Assembly (NCBI RefSeq): GCF_013385985.1
Contig: NZ_JACAOY010000003.1
Location: forward strand, 62,001-126,000
Reading direction: 5' to 3'
Length of the DNA: 64,000 nucleotides
Origin: Pseudomonas sp. B6002
Lineage (GTDB): Bacteria > Pseudomonadota > Gammaproteobacteria > Pseudomonadales > Pseudomonadaceae
The position numbers and the translations under genes were made by a program. The notes under the pieces were generated by a model that saw only the letters and a list, made by a program, of their open reading frames with translations, had not been told where the DNA came from and made no database searches. Of this stretch, positions 43,010-52,662 are shown piece after piece (within the stretch, counting starts at the first letter, position 1; each line of letters opens with the position of its first letter).

Positions 43010-45274
43010 TCAGCGAATTGGCCTGACGATAGAGGCGGGGCCTACCCGTGTGGGGGAGGGGTCTTTGGGGGAGGGGACGTCCTTGTTGCCCTCCACGCTA
43101 AAAGGGTAGAGCGGGTTGCGCATCTGTATGCCTTGCATTACGCCGATGATGTCACTGGCGGGCACGGCCGGGCTCAGCAAGTACCCTTGAATGTAGTCGC
43201 AACCGTGTTTGAGCAGCAGGTCGAATTGCGCTTGGGTTTCCACGCCTTCGGTGACGACTTGCAGGTGCAGGGTGTGGGCCATGCCGATAATGGCCTGGAC
43301 AATTTCGATGTCGGCGGTGGACTTGGGGATGTCCTGGATAAACGAGCGGTCGATCTTCAAGGTATTGAGGGGCAGGCGCTTGAGGTAGGCCAGGGAGGAA
43401 TAACCCGTGCCGAAATCGTCGATGGCCAAAGACACGCCCAGCGAGCGAATTTGCCGCAACAACGCCAGGGTGCTGCTGATATTGCCCATCAACGCGTTTT
43501 CGGTGACCTCCAGTTCCAGGCGGTTGGCGGCCACACCGGCGAAGCGCAGGGCGTCTTCGATTTCATCGGCCAATTCGTCACGGGCCAGGTTCAGGGCCGA
43601 GCAGTTCACCGCCATGGTCAGTTCGGTGTAACCGCGATCCGACAGCAGGCTCAAGTCGTGGCAGGCCTGGCGCAATACCCAGTGATCCAGTTCGGCAATC
43701 AGCCCGTTGCTTTCGGCGATGCCGATGAAGCGGTCCGGGGCCAGCAAGCCGTGTTGCGGGTGCTGCCAGCGCACCAGGGCTTCCAGGCGGGTCACCTTGC
43801 CCAGCTTCATGTCAAAGATCGGCTGGTAGAACAGCACCAGTTCGTTGCGCGTGCGCAGGGCGGCGCGCAACTCTTCTTCCAGTTGCAGTTCGAGAAAGGC
43901 GCGGGTTTTCAGGTTGGAGCTGAAGAAGTTCAGGCTGTTGCGCCCGGTGTCCTTGGATTGATACAGCGCTAGGTCTGCAGTTTTCAACAGCTCTTCGCAG
44001 GTCAGGCCGTCATCGGGAAACAGGCTGATGCCGATGCTGGTGGTCATTACCATGCGCCGCCCGGCCAGCTCGATCGGGTCCTTCATCCTTTGCATGATGC
44101 GCTGGGCCATGTGCCGCGCTTCATCGCGGTGATGGATGCTGATCAGGATGCAGAACTCATCCCCGCCAAAGCGGGCGACCACGTCTTCATGGCTGCGCAC
44201 CGAGCCCTTGATATGCCCGGCCAGCACGGTGAGCAGTTGGTCACCGGCGTCGTGTCCAAGGCTGTCGTTGATGCGTTTGAAGTGGTCGATATCCAGGAAG
44301 ATTACCGCCATCATGCCGTGTGAAGCGGTTTTTTCGGCGAGTTTTTCCGCGAAGATCTGATTGAAGCCCCGACGGTTGAGCAGGCTGGTCAGCGCATCGA
44401 AGTGCGCCACCTGTTGCAGCGAGGCTCGCGCCTGGTCGAGTTCACTGAGCAGGGCATTTACCCGGCGCAGGTCGCGCTCCTTGTGCTGCAATTTTTTATC
44501 CGCCAAGGCTGCGCTGATGCTGCTACCGATCACCAATAACGTAATGACCGCCACCGACAAGCCCAGCTGAATCGGGTTGTTATCCACTGGCAATGACAGG
44601 TCCGCGCCATTGGGCACCAGCATCTGCATGGCGGCCATGCCGGTGAAGTGCATGCTCAGGATGCCCGCGCCCAACACCAGGCTGGCGGCGTATTTGAGCA
44701 ATTGATGAAACACACCGGAGCCGTTGCGCAGGTAGCTGGACAGCAGCAACGCCGCCAGGCTCGCGCCAATCGCAATGCCGACCGAGGCCATGAACAGTCC
44801 CGACTCGAAATACACCTGGGCCTGGGAGCGCATTGCCGACATGCCGACGTAGTGCATCAGCGCGATGCCAAGGCCCATCCATACCGAGGCCAACAGGTAT
44901 TGATGGAACTTGAGCTGGGCGTGACTAAGGGTCTGCATGGCAAACAGCGATGCGATCAGGGCGATCAGCAGCGAGGCAAACGTGATGAGCAATTCGTAAT
45001 GAATGGCAATCGGTGCCTGGAAGGCCAGCATGCTGATGAAGTGAGTCGACCAAATACCCCCGGCGAGGCACCCCGCACCCAGCCAGCGCCAGTGGCGGCG
45101 AGCGGTGGGGTCTTCCACATGGCCGACACGTTCGGCCATGTCCAGCGTGCCGAACCCGGCCGCACACGCCACCAGGTAAGCCAGTAGCACCAGAAAGGGG
45201 TTATGACTGCAATTGAGTAATAAGTGCCCGTTGTCTGGAAGGTCGGTAAAAAAATGCAGACCAAGCCATTCCAT
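43010..45274 (-). CDS. MHYT-GGDEF-EAL membrane protein of the MucR/NbdA type
   Basis: A 754-residue c-di-GMP enzyme. The N-terminal MHYT domain (about 25-260) has seven helices with repeated H-F-I-S-M, M-H-Y-V-G-M and M-H-F-T-G-M motifs, proposed to bind copper and sense O2, CO or NO. The GGDEF domain has an intact G-G-D-E-F at 370-374, so cyclase activity is possible. The EAL domain opens with L-E-A-L-V-R-W (Glu498) and keeps D-D-F-G-T-G-Y-S-S near residue 615 and E-G-V-E-T near 680. Intact GGDEF resembles MucR; I recall that P. aeruginosa NbdA, located near rapA as here, has a degenerate one. The start at 45274 has a GGGA site. Confidence 0.93.
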   Translation of the reverse strand: MEWLGLHFFTDLPDNGHLLLNCSHNPFLVLLAYLVACAAGFGTLDMAERVGHVEDPTARRHWRWLGAGCLAGGIWSTHFISMLAFQAPIAIHYELLITFASLLIALIASLFAMQTLSHAQLKFHQYLLASVWMGLGIALMHYVGMSAMRSQAQVYFESGLFMASVGIAIGASLAALLLSSYLRNGSGVFHQLLKYAASLVLGAGILSMHFTGMAAMQMLVPNGADLSLPVDNNPIQLGLSVAVITLLVIGSSISAALADKKLQHKERDLRRVNALLSELDQARASLQQVAHFDALTSLLNRRGFNQIFAEKLAEKTASHGMMAVIFLDIDHFKRINDSLGHDAGDQLLTVLAGHIKGSVRSHEDVVARFGGDEFCILISIHHRDEARHMAQRIMQRMKDPIELAGRRMVMTTSIGISLFPDDGLTCEELLKTADLALYQSKDTGRNSLNFFSSNLKTRAFLELQLEEELRAALRTRNELVLFYQPIFDMKLGKVTRLEALVRWQHPQHGLLAPDRFIGIAESNGLIAELDHWVLRQACHDLSLLSDRGYTELTMAVNCSALNLARDELADEIEDALRFAGVAANRLELEVTENALMGNISSTLALLRQIRSLGVSLAIDDFGTGYSSLAYLKRLPLNTLKIDRSFIQDIPKSTADIEIVQAIIGMAHTLHLQVVTEGVETQAQFDLLLKHGCDYIQGYLLSPAVPASDIIGVMQGIQMRNPLYPFSVEGNKDVPSPKDPSPTRVGPASIVRPIR

Positions 45275-45415
45275 AGCATGTCCCGTCATAGCGTCATTAC
45301 GTCACTGCCTACAGCAATGACCTACGACATCGAGTATAGAAGCCTCACGGGGTTTGCCATGGGTAATGGCACTTTGCTCTCAACGATTTTGGCATGCCGG
45401 CCATAGCGTTTGATG

Positions 45416-45781
45416 CTAAGCGCTGATGGGCAGCTCCATCTCGAAGGGTGCTTCCAGGGGCGCCAGGCCAAAGGCGGCGCGGGCTGCATCGCAGTCGACG
45501 TTCTGTTCGCCCTGGCTCCAGGACGCATCAAATTCGCGGCAAGGGCTCGAGCGCAGCTCGTAAATCGAGCAACTGGTGCTTTTGCCCACTTCGCCTTCAA
45601 GGCTGCAGCAGCGGGCGGGCTTCTGGTCGGTGCCGATCATTGCCACACGGGTGGGGTTGATCTGCACCACCAGGTCATCAGGCACCGTGCCCCCTGACGA
45701 GGCGCACTCACCCCAGAAGAAAGACACACGAAAGTGTGAACAGCAGGCACCGCAATTCAGACACGGACTGGCTTCGGACAT
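45416..45781 (-). CDS. YkgJ family cysteine cluster protein
   Basis: A 121-residue protein with the cluster C-L-N-C-G-A-C-C at the N-terminus and further cysteines at R-C-C, T-S-C-S-I-Y and S-P-C-R-E-F, the pattern of YkgJ/DUF3279-like proteins thought to hold a Zn or Fe-S centre. I start at 45781 (MSEASPCL); the frame extends far upstream but without a suitable ribosome site. Function unknown. Between this gene and the MFS gene (45782-46032) I see only promoter-like sequence. Confidence 0.85.
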   Translation of the reverse strand: MSEASPCLNCGACCSHFRVSFFWGECASSGGTVPDDLVVQINPTRVAMIGTDQKPARCCSLEGEVGKSTSCSIYELRSSPCREFDASWSQGEQNVDCDAARAAFGLAPLEAPFEMELPISA

Positions 45782-46032
45782 GGGCGTCATCGATAAGAAA
45801 AGTAGGAGTGGGGTGATACGGAAGGCTCGCCATTCTATCCGGGCCATGGCCGTTGGGAAGGGGGGCAGGAACTTATATTTTTGTAGGCGAAGTCCCGCGC
45901 TGCCGGGTGAAATCATGCCCTATCAGCTTTACGAATCATTACAGACAACCGGAGCCCGCCTGACTATGTTGCAGGTACCGGGCAGGATGCATCGGGCATC
46001 GCAGCTCTCATAACAATAAAAGAGACGGACCC

Positions 46033-47379
46033 ATGCAGAACTCGACCCAAGCGGCGAATGCCTGGCGCATTCTGTTCCTGTTGTTCCTCGCCAACCTGTT
46101 CAATTTCTTCGACCGCACCATCCCGGCGATCATCATCGAACCCATCCGCATGGAATGGCACCTGAGCGACTTCCAGCTCGGCATCATCGGCACCGCTTTC
46201 ACCATCGTCTACGCCATTGCCGGCCTGCCCCTCGGGCGCCTGGCCGACACCGGCTCGCGCAGCAAGCTGATGGGCTGGGGCCTGTTCGCCTGGAGCGGGC
46301 TGACGGCGGTCAACGGCTTGGTCGGCAGTTTCTGGACGTTCCTGCTGGTGCGCATGGGCATCGGCATTGGCGAGGCCAGTTATGCGCCGGCTGCCAACTC
46401 GCTGATTGGCGACCTGTTCCCGGCCCATCGTCGCGCCCGGGCCATGGGGATTTTCATGTTGGGCCTGCCCCTGGGCCTGTTGCTGGCATTCTTCACTATC
46501 GGCGCCATGGTCAAGGCGTTCGACAGCTGGCGCGCGCCGTTCTTTATTGCGGCCGTGCCGGGGCTGATCCTCGCGGTGTTCATGTTCTATATCAAGGAAC
46601 CCAAGCGCGGCGCGGCCGAAACCGTGCAAGTTTCCCAAGAGCGCGTCGACCGCCCGATCCGCCGCGTATTGGCGGTGCCGACGTTCCTCTGGCTGGTACT
46701 GGCCGGGTTGTGCTTCAACTTCGCCACCTATGCGTGCAACTCGTTCCTGGTGCCGATGCTGCAACGCTATTTCCTGCTGCCGTTGCAGGACGCGGCGGTG
46801 GCCACCGGTGTCATCGTCGGCATCACCGGCCTGGTGGGCCTGACCTTGGGCGGCTGGATCGCCGACAAGATCCATCAGCGGGTGGCCAACGGCCGGCTGT
46901 TGTTTGCCGCGTGCAGCCTGATCATCTCAACCGTCACCACTGCCTGGGCGTTGCACGCCGGGCGCATCGAGATTGGTGTGTTCGTGGCGCTGTTCAGCGT
47001 GGGCTGGCTGTTTGCCTATAACTTCTACACCTGCGTGTACACGGCGATCCAGGACGTGGTGGAGCCGCGCTTGCGGGCGACGGCGATGGCGCTGTTCTTT
47101 GCTGGCTTGTACCTGTTGGGCGGCGGCATGGGGCCGATTGTCGTTGGCGGGTTGTCCGATCATTTTGCCCATTCGGCGATGTATGCGGCGGGCGCTGATC
47201 AGATGACCGAGGCATACAAGGCGGTGGGCCTGCACGACGCCATGTACCTGATTCCGGTGGCGCTGTTCTTGACCATGCTGTTTCTGTTCCAGGCGTCGCG
47301 CAGTTTTGTACGCGATGCCAAGAAGATGAAAGAGGGGTTGAGTGCGGTGGAGGTGCCGGCTGCGGCGGTGACGGCTTAG
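46033..47379 (+). CDS. MFS transporter (Spinster-like)
   Basis: A 448-residue twelve-helix transporter. Motif A is G-L-P-L-G-R-L-A-D-T-G-S-R near residue 64, and Y-A-I-A-G-L precedes it. The N-F-F-D-R-T-I-P-A segment in helix 1 and G-I-G-E-A-S-Y-A-P-A-A-N near 115 match the Spinster-like group of MFS proteins. The substrate is not predictable. The ribosome site (AGAGACGGACCC) is modest. It stands alone and is convergent with rapA, with a REP element and a terminator between. Confidence 0.88.
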   Translation: MQNSTQAANAWRILFLLFLANLFNFFDRTIPAIIIEPIRMEWHLSDFQLGIIGTAFTIVYAIAGLPLGRLADTGSRSKLMGWGLFAWSGLTAVNGLVGSFWTFLLVRMGIGIGEASYAPAANSLIGDLFPAHRRARAMGIFMLGLPLGLLLAFFTIGAMVKAFDSWRAPFFIAAVPGLILAVFMFYIKEPKRGAAETVQVSQERVDRPIRRVLAVPTFLWLVLAGLCFNFATYACNSFLVPMLQRYFLLPLQDAAVATGVIVGITGLVGLTLGGWIADKIHQRVANGRLLFAACSLIISTVTTAWALHAGRIEIGVFVALFSVGWLFAYNFYTCVYTAIQDVVEPRLRATAMALFFAGLYLLGGGMGPIVVGGLSDHFAHSAMYAAGADQMTEAYKAVGLHDAMYLIPVALFLTMLFLFQASRSFVRDAKKMKEGLSAVEVPAAAVTA

Positions 47380-47394
47380 AACCGAGGCGACGCC

Positions 47395-47458
47395 ATCGCA
47401 GGCAAGCCAGCTCCCACAAGGAATTGCGTATACCTGTAGGAGCCGGCTTGCCGGCGAT
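47395..47458. repeat. Hybrid REP element: one type A arm, one type B arm
   Basis: ATCGCAGGCAAGCCAGCTCC (type A) comes first and TGTAGGAGCCGGCTTGCC (type B) second. The arms still pair well, but not perfectly. The same mix occurs at 59290 and 63686. Confidence 0.85.
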
Positions 47459-47475
47459 GAGGCCCTGAAGCCCAA

Positions 47476-47509
47476 TAAAAAAGGCCCGCATTGCGCGGGC
47501 CTTTTTTTT
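47476..47509. terminator. Bidirectional terminator between the MFS gene and rapA
   Basis: AAAAAAGGCCCGC and GCGGGCCTTTTTTTT flank the loop ATTGC. A-run and T-run on the two sides serve both converging genes. Confidence 0.93.
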
Positions 47510-47519
47510 CAAGCAGCGA

Positions 47520-50366
47520 TCAACCTGCGACCAATACCCGAATCGCTTCCAGACGCAACGCCGCCTTATCCAGCATCGCCAAACCTTGCTCGCGCTGGTG
47601 ACGCAGCGCCACCAGCTCGCTGTCACGCACGGTCGGGTTGACCGCTTGCAACGCGGTCAAGCGCGCCAGTTCTTCGTCGGTGTCTGCCGCCAGGCGACGC
47701 TTGGCCTCGGCCACGCGCTCGGCGTGTTGCGGGGTGATCTTGTCTTCGCCGGCGTTGATCCGTGGCGTCAGCTGGTCGCGCTGGGCCTGGATGAACTTGT
47801 TGGCGCTGGCCCGTGGCACGCTTTCGAGCTGATCGTTGAGGGTCACGAACGACACACGGCTCGACAGGTCGTTGCCATTGGCATCCAGCAGGCAGCGCAG
47901 GGCGGCCGGTGGCAGGTAGCGACCCAGTTGCAGCGAGCGCGGCGCAACCACTTCACTCACGTAGAGCAGCTCCAGCAACACGGTGCCCGGCTTGAGCGCC
48001 TTGTTCTTGATCAGCGCCACGGCGGTGTTGCCCATGGAGCCGGACAGCACCAGGTCCATGCCGCCCTGCACCATCGGGTGTTCCCAGGTGATGAACTGCA
48101 TGTCTTCGCGCGACAGCGCCTGGTTACGGTCGTAGGTGATGGTCACACCTTCGTCGTCGCCCAGGGGGAAGCTGGCGTCGAGCATTTTTTCGCTTGGCTT
48201 GAGGATCAGCGCGTTTTCCGAATGGTCTTCGCTGTCGATGCCGAAGGCGTCGAACAGGGTTTCCATGTAGATCGGCAGGGCGAACTGGTCGTCTTGCTCA
48301 AGGATGTCTTCCACCAGCGCATCGCCTTCACCGGCGCCACCGGAGTTGAGCTCCAGCAGGCGGTCGCGGCCGGTGTGCAGCTCTTCTTCCAGGCGCTCGC
48401 GCTCGGCACGGGCCTCGTCGATCAGGGCTTGCCACTCGCCGTCGTCGGCGTTTTCCAGCAGCGGCAGCAGGCGCGGGCCGAACTGGTGTTGCAGGGCGTT
48501 GCCGGTCGGGCAGGTGTTGAGGAAGGCATTGAGTGCCTCGTTGTACCACTGGAACAGACGCTCCTGCGGGCTGGTTTCCAGGTACGGGACGTGCAGTTCG
48601 ATCACGTGCTTCTGGCCGATCCGGTCCAGACGGCCGATGCGTTGTTCCAGCAGGTCCGGGTGGGACGGCAGGTCGAACAGCACCAGGTGGTGGGAGAACT
48701 GGAAGTTGCGGCCTTCACTGCCGATTTCGGAGCAGATCAGCACCTGGGCGCCGAACTCTTCATCGGCGAAGTAGGCGGCGGCGCGGTCACGCTCGAGGAT
48801 GTTCATGCCCTCGTGGAACACCGTGGCCGGAATGCCGGAGCGCACGCGCAGGGCGTCTTCCAGGTCCATGGCGGTTTCGGCGTGGGCGCAGATCACCAGG
48901 ACCTTGGTGCGCTTGAGCATTTTCAGCTGGTCGATCAGCCACTCCACGCGTGGGTCGAAGCGCCACCAGCGGTTCTCTTCCTCGATATCCGGTTGCGACT
49001 GGAAGCTGACTTCCGGGTACAGCTCAGCGTGTTCGCCCAGCGGCAGTTCCAGGTATTCGTCGGGGTTCGGCAGCGGGTAGGCGTGCAGCTTGCGCTCCGG
49101 GAAACCTTGCACTGCGGCGCGGGTGTTACGGAACAGCACGCGGCCGGTGCCGTGGCGGTCGAGCAGCTCACGCACCAGGCGTGCGCTGGCTTCGGTGTCG
49201 CCATCGTTGACGGCGGTGAGCAGGGCTTCACCTTCGTCACCGAGGAAACCCTGGATGGTCTTGTGGGCGGCCGGAGACAAGCGGCCCTTGTCCAGCAGCT
49301 CCTGCACGGCTTCGGCCACCGGGCGATAGTTCTCGCTCTCGGCGCGGAAGGCGGCCAGGTCGTGGAAGCGGTTCGGGTCCAGCAGGCGCAGGCGCGCAAA
49401 GTGGCTGTCCTGGCCCAGTTGTTCCGGGGTGGCGGTGAGCAACAGGACGCCGGGAATCACCTCAGCCAGTTGCTCGACCAACGCGTATTCCGGGCTGACT
49501 TTATCTTCATGCCACACCAGGTGGTGGGCTTCGTCGACTACCAGCAGGTCCCAGCCGGCGGCGAACAGCGCGTCTTGGGCCTTCTCGTCGTCCACCAGCC
49601 ACTCCAGGGCCACGAGGGCGAGCTGGGTGTCTTCGAATGGGTTGGTCGCATCGCTTTCGATGAAGCGTTCTTCGTCGAACAAGGCCACTTGCAGGTTGAA
49701 GCGGCGGCGCATTTCTACCAGCCACTGGTGCTGCAGGTTTTCCGGCACCAGGATCAGCACGCGGTTGGCGCGGCCCGACAGCAGCTGGCGATGGATCACC
49801 AGGCCGGCTTCGATGGTCTTGCCCAGGCCCACTTCGTCGGCCAGCAATACCCGGGGTGCGATACGGTCGGCGACTTCACGGGCAATGTGCAGTTGGTGAG
49901 CGATGGGTTGCGCACGCACGCCACCCAGGCCCCACAGCGAGGACTGCAATTGGCGGCTGGTGTGTTCCAGGGTGTGGTAGCGCAGGGAGAACCAGGCCAG
50001 CGGGTCGATCTGCCCGGCGAACAGGCGGTCGCTGGCCAGGCGGAACTGGATGAAGTTGGAGAGTTGGGTTTCCGGCAGGGTGACCTGCTCGTTCTGCCCA
50101 TTGAGGCCGTGGTACACCAGCAGGCCGTCGACGTCGTCGACTTCCTGTACGGTCATTTTCCAGCCTTCGAAATGGGTAATGGTGTCACCCGGCGAGAACC
50201 GCACGCGGGTGAGGGGCGCATTCCGTAGCGCGTACTGGCGCGTGTCGCCAGTGGCCGGATAGAGCACGGTCAACAAGCGGCCGTCCTGTGCCAGAACGGT
50301 GCCTAACCCCAGCTCTGCTTCGCTGTCACTAATCCAGCGTTGCCCCGGTTGATACTGCTGCGCCAT
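47520..50366 (-). CDS. rapA: RNA polymerase-associated protein RapA
   Basis: A 948-residue Swi2/Snf2 ATPase that recycles RNA polymerase stalled after transcription. Two N-terminal Tudor-like domains (about 1-110, opening [11 protein letters not shown]) precede the helicase core. Walker A is [12 protein letters not shown] with GLGKT at 180-184, the DEAH box at 278-281. The second lobe follows ([11 protein letters not shown], then L-D-R-I-G-Q near 600), and the C-terminal RapA-specific domains. Length matches E. coli RapA (968). Confidence 0.97.
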   Translation of the reverse strand: MAQQYQPGQRWISDSEAELGLGTVLAQDGRLLTVLYPATGDTRQYALRNAPLTRVRFSPGDTITHFEGWKMTVQEVDDVDGLLVYHGLNGQNEQVTLPETQLSNFIQFRLASDRLFAGQIDPLAWFSLRYHTLEHTSRQLQSSLWGLGGVRAQPIAHQLHIAREVADRIAPRVLLADEVGLGKTIEAGLVIHRQLLSGRANRVLILVPENLQHQWLVEMRRRFNLQVALFDEERFIESDATNPFEDTQLALVALEWLVDDEKAQDALFAAGWDLLVVDEAHHLVWHEDKVSPEYALVEQLAEVIPGVLLLTATPEQLGQDSHFARLRLLDPNRFHDLAAFRAESENYRPVAEAVQELLDKGRLSPAAHKTIQGFLGDEGEALLTAVNDGDTEASARLVRELLDRHGTGRVLFRNTRAAVQGFPERKLHAYPLPNPDEYLELPLGEHAELYPEVSFQSQPDIEEENRWWRFDPRVEWLIDQLKMLKRTKVLVICAHAETAMDLEDALRVRSGIPATVFHEGMNILERDRAAAYFADEEFGAQVLICSEIGSEGRNFQFSHHLVLFDLPSHPDLLEQRIGRLDRIGQKHVIELHVPYLETSPQERLFQWYNEALNAFLNTCPTGNALQHQFGPRLLPLLENADDGEWQALIDEARAERERLEEELHTGRDRLLELNSGGAGEGDALVEDILEQDDQFALPIYMETLFDAFGIDSEDHSENALILKPSEKMLDASFPLGDDEGVTITYDRNQALSREDMQFITWEHPMVQGGMDLVLSGSMGNTAVALIKNKALKPGTVLLELLYVSEVVAPRSLQLGRYLPPAALRCLLDANGNDLSSRVSFVTLNDQLESVPRASANKFIQAQRDQLTPRINAGEDKITPQHAERVAEAKRRLAADTDEELARLTALQAVNPTVRDSELVALRHQREQGLAMLDKAALRLEAIRVLVAG

Positions 50367-50585
50367 GCTGCCTGACTCCCGCCGTGAAAAAGCCGACTAT
50401 CTTAACGGAACAAGGCCCTCATCCAAAGGACTCTGGCAAAAACTACTCTGTTTGGGGGGAGGATCGGGAGTCGAATCGACGGGTGGCGGGCACTTGCAAG
50501 TGTCGACTGAGTCACAGGTTGGCAAGCCGGTGCTCAAGTCACCCTGCAACCCGCCGACAGCCTGTTGATCAGGAGAACAAACCTT

Positions 50586-50927
50586 ATGCTGCCACCCATG
50601 CTGCCCGTCAGCGTTGTGCCGGTCACGTCACAACTCGATCCGGTCCGCCAGAAGCCGGATATCCCGCCCGTGGTGCCAGTCCAGGCGGGCTCCAACGAAA
50701 GCACGATCGACCTGAAAAAGGGCGATGCCGAGCAGTCGACCTTTCTGCTGCGCGAAGAGCAACGCCGCCAGCAAGAGCAGCAGAAACGCCGGCGTGAGGC
50801 CGATGAAGACCCCGAGGCGCACCTGGCAATCCCCGGCGATGTGCTCAACGCCGACAACACCGTGCCGGTGGTGCCGCTGATTGAAGATGCGCCGCGCCAG
50901 GGGTTGTGGGTGGACATCGAGATCTAG
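50586..50927 (+). CDS. Small charged protein of unknown function
   Basis: A 113-residue soluble protein: a Pro/Val-rich N-terminus (MLPPMLPVSVVPV), a highly charged coiled-coil-like middle (E-E-Q-R-R-Q-Q-E-Q-Q-K-R-R-R-E-A-D), and an end reading G-L-W-V-D-I-E-I. GGAG lies 10 bases upstream of the ATG at 50586. It ends convergently with the aminotransferase gene, their stop codons sharing CTAG. I do not recognise a function; some small Pseudomonas proteins of this kind carry an aspartate-semialdehyde dehydrogenase label that this sequence does not support. Confidence 0.7.
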   Translation: MLPPMLPVSVVPVTSQLDPVRQKPDIPPVVPVQAGSNESTIDLKKGDAEQSTFLLREEQRRQQEQQKRRREADEDPEAHLAIPGDVLNADNTVPVVPLIEDAPRQGLWVDIEI

Positions 50928-52105
50928 CCGCGCAGTTCTCGCAGCGCCGCCATCAGTAATTCGACATCGTGCTCGGTGTTGAGCGGGCTCACCGAAATCC
51001 GCGCAATACTCTCAAGGCCGCGCGCCTGCATGTCCAGCGGGGTGTAGGCCACACCGTTGGCGCCGATGTTGATGCGCTTGAGCCCCAATCTTCGCTTGAG
51101 TTCAAAGGCGTCCCAGCCGTCTAGGTTGAAGGCGATCAGCCCTGAATGCTGCGTGCCCAGGTCATGCAGGGAAATCCCTGGCATCTCACGCAACGCTTGG
51201 CGAATGTGCCCACTGATTTGCAAAACCCTTTCCCACGTCCGCTCCACCCCCAGTCGATTGGCTTCCTGTAACGCATTGCCCAATCCGGCCAGCAGGGCGT
51301 AGGAAGCTTCGCTGGTTTCAAAGCGTCGGGCGTCGTCGCGCAGGTCGAATCCTTCCTCGGTCCAAGGCGCCGAGAGCACATCGCGCTGGGGCGGGTTCAA
51401 GCGCGGGAGAAAATCCGGCCGCACATACAACAGCGCCGTGCCCCGTGGCCCGCGCAGGTGTTTGCGACCGGCCGACTTGAGCACATCGCAGTGCAAGGCT
51501 TGTACATCCACCGGCATCTGGCCGACGGCCTGGCCAGCGTCGATGAAGTAGGCAATGCCATGGCGCCGCGCCACTTCGCCGATGGCCTGCGCCGGATTGA
51601 TCAGGCCGCCGTTGGCCGGTAGCCAGGTCAGGTCGATCAGCTTTACGCGCGCGTCGATCATGGTTTCCAGCGCCTGTGGGCACACCGCGCCAGTCTCATC
51701 GCAGGGGATCACCTCCACTCGCGCGCCGGCTTGCAATGCCACCTGCATGCTCGCCAGGTTGCCGCCCCATTCATGGCGGCCCACCAGAATGCGGTCGCCA
51801 GGTTGCCACGGGCCCAAGGCCTGGAACGCCATGCTCCAGGCGGTCGAGCCGCTGCTGGTGAAGGCAATCGAGGACGCTGGCGCGTTGAGCAATTGCCCGG
51901 CTGCGCGACGGGCTTTTTCCACCAGCACGGCGCCATGCTCACCGGCTTCCATCGGGCCGTCGCGGGCTTCGCGTTGCAGTTGATCGACGATGGCGTCGAG
52001 GGTCGCCTGGCTCGGCAGGGACGCACCGGCGTGGTTGAAATGCACGATGCCGGATTGGCAGCCGGGCGTGTCGTCGCGCAGGTGTTGGACTTCCAGCGGG
52101 CTCAC
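50924..52105 (-). CDS. Class V aminotransferase-fold PLP enzyme
   Basis: A 393-residue fold-type I enzyme of the cysteine desulfurase/isopenicillin N epimerase class. Features: H-F-N-H-A-G-A-S near residue 22, Asp189-Ala-Gly-Gln192 for the PLP ring, and the Schiff-base lysine, probably Lys215, in S-A-G-R-K-H-L-R-G-P-R-G. It lacks the C-terminal active-site Cys loop of true NifS/IscS as far as I can see, so a lyase or epimerase on an amino acid is more likely. It overlaps the RidA gene upstream by ATGA, implying the RidA protein handles its reactive imine product. Confidence 0.88.
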   Translation of the reverse strand: MSPLEVQHLRDDTPGCQSGIVHFNHAGASLPSQATLDAIVDQLQREARDGPMEAGEHGAVLVEKARRAAGQLLNAPASSIAFTSSGSTAWSMAFQALGPWQPGDRILVGRHEWGGNLASMQVALQAGARVEVIPCDETGAVCPQALETMIDARVKLIDLTWLPANGGLINPAQAIGEVARRHGIAYFIDAGQAVGQMPVDVQALHCDVLKSAGRKHLRGPRGTALLYVRPDFLPRLNPPQRDVLSAPWTEEGFDLRDDARRFETSEASYALLAGLGNALQEANRLGVERTWERVLQISGHIRQALREMPGISLHDLGTQHSGLIAFNLDGWDAFELKRRLGLKRINIGANGVAYTPLDMQARGLESIARISVSPLNTEHDVELLMAALRELRG

Positions 52106-52572
52106 GGCAGCAACTCGAAAATCCCGTCCACCTCCACGGCAACACCGGCCGGCAGGCTGGACACCCCCACGGCGGTGCGCACATGGCGGCCCTTGTCGCC
52201 GAGGGCGTTGACCAGCAGGTTCGAAGCGCCATTGGCGACCACGCTCTGACGCTGGAATTCGCCGCTGCTGGCGATGAAGACGCCCAGGCGCACGGTGCGC
52301 ACAAGACGCGTGAGGTCATCGCCCAAGGCGTGGCTCAATTGCCCCAGCAGGCCCAATGCGGCCAACTCTGCGGCCTGGGCGCCTTCTTCATCGCTGAGGG
52401 ATTCGCCCAAACGGCCTACGTAGGCAGGGTTGCCGTCCACCAGCGGAATCTGCCCGGAAACGAACAGCTGATTCCCGCTGACCACGTAGTTGATGTAGTT
52501 GGCGATCGGCTGGCCGGGCGTGGGCAGGGTCAGGCCGAGGGCTTGTACGCGTTCGCGGATGGAGTTGCTCAT
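52102..52572 (-). CDS. RidA family enamine/imine deaminase
   Basis: A 156-residue protein of the long (YjgH/TdcF-like) RidA branch. These trimeric proteins hydrolyse reactive enamines and imines released by PLP enzymes. Recognisable parts: Y-I-N-Y-V-V-S-G-N-Q-L-F-V-S-G-Q-I-P near residue 30, then G-V-F-I-A-S-S-G-E-F near 105, and a hydrophobic final strand. Start at 52572 (MSNSIRERV), preceded by AGGAGG. It is first of the two-gene operon and is divergent in control, though not in direction, from the LysR gene just upstream. Confidence 0.9.
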   Translation of the reverse strand: MSNSIRERVQALGLTLPTPGQPIANYINYVVSGNQLFVSGQIPLVDGNPAYVGRLGESLSDEEGAQAAELAALGLLGQLSHALGDDLTRLVRTVRLGVFIASSGEFQRQSVVANGASNLLVNALGDKGRHVRTAVGVSSLPAGVAVEVDGIFELLP

Positions 52573-52662
52573 GGTGAATCCTCCTGGGTTGAGAGGTTCC
52601 AGCATGTTGGCTGCACCGATGGGCGACAAACGGATAGATCTCACCTGACGTATCGAAATAAC

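Noticed and set aside
47586-50228. Very long open frame on the plus strand opposite rapA
   Set aside because: It is antisense to an intact rapA, in GC-rich codons where the complementary frame stays open. The protein shows no motif and its composition (Gln/His/Val-rich) is typical of such mirror frames.
50365-50568. 67-codon plus-strand frame overlapping the rapA start
   Set aside because: It begins within the rapA start region, has low-complexity Gly/Ser content and no ribosome site; the real gene starts at 50586.
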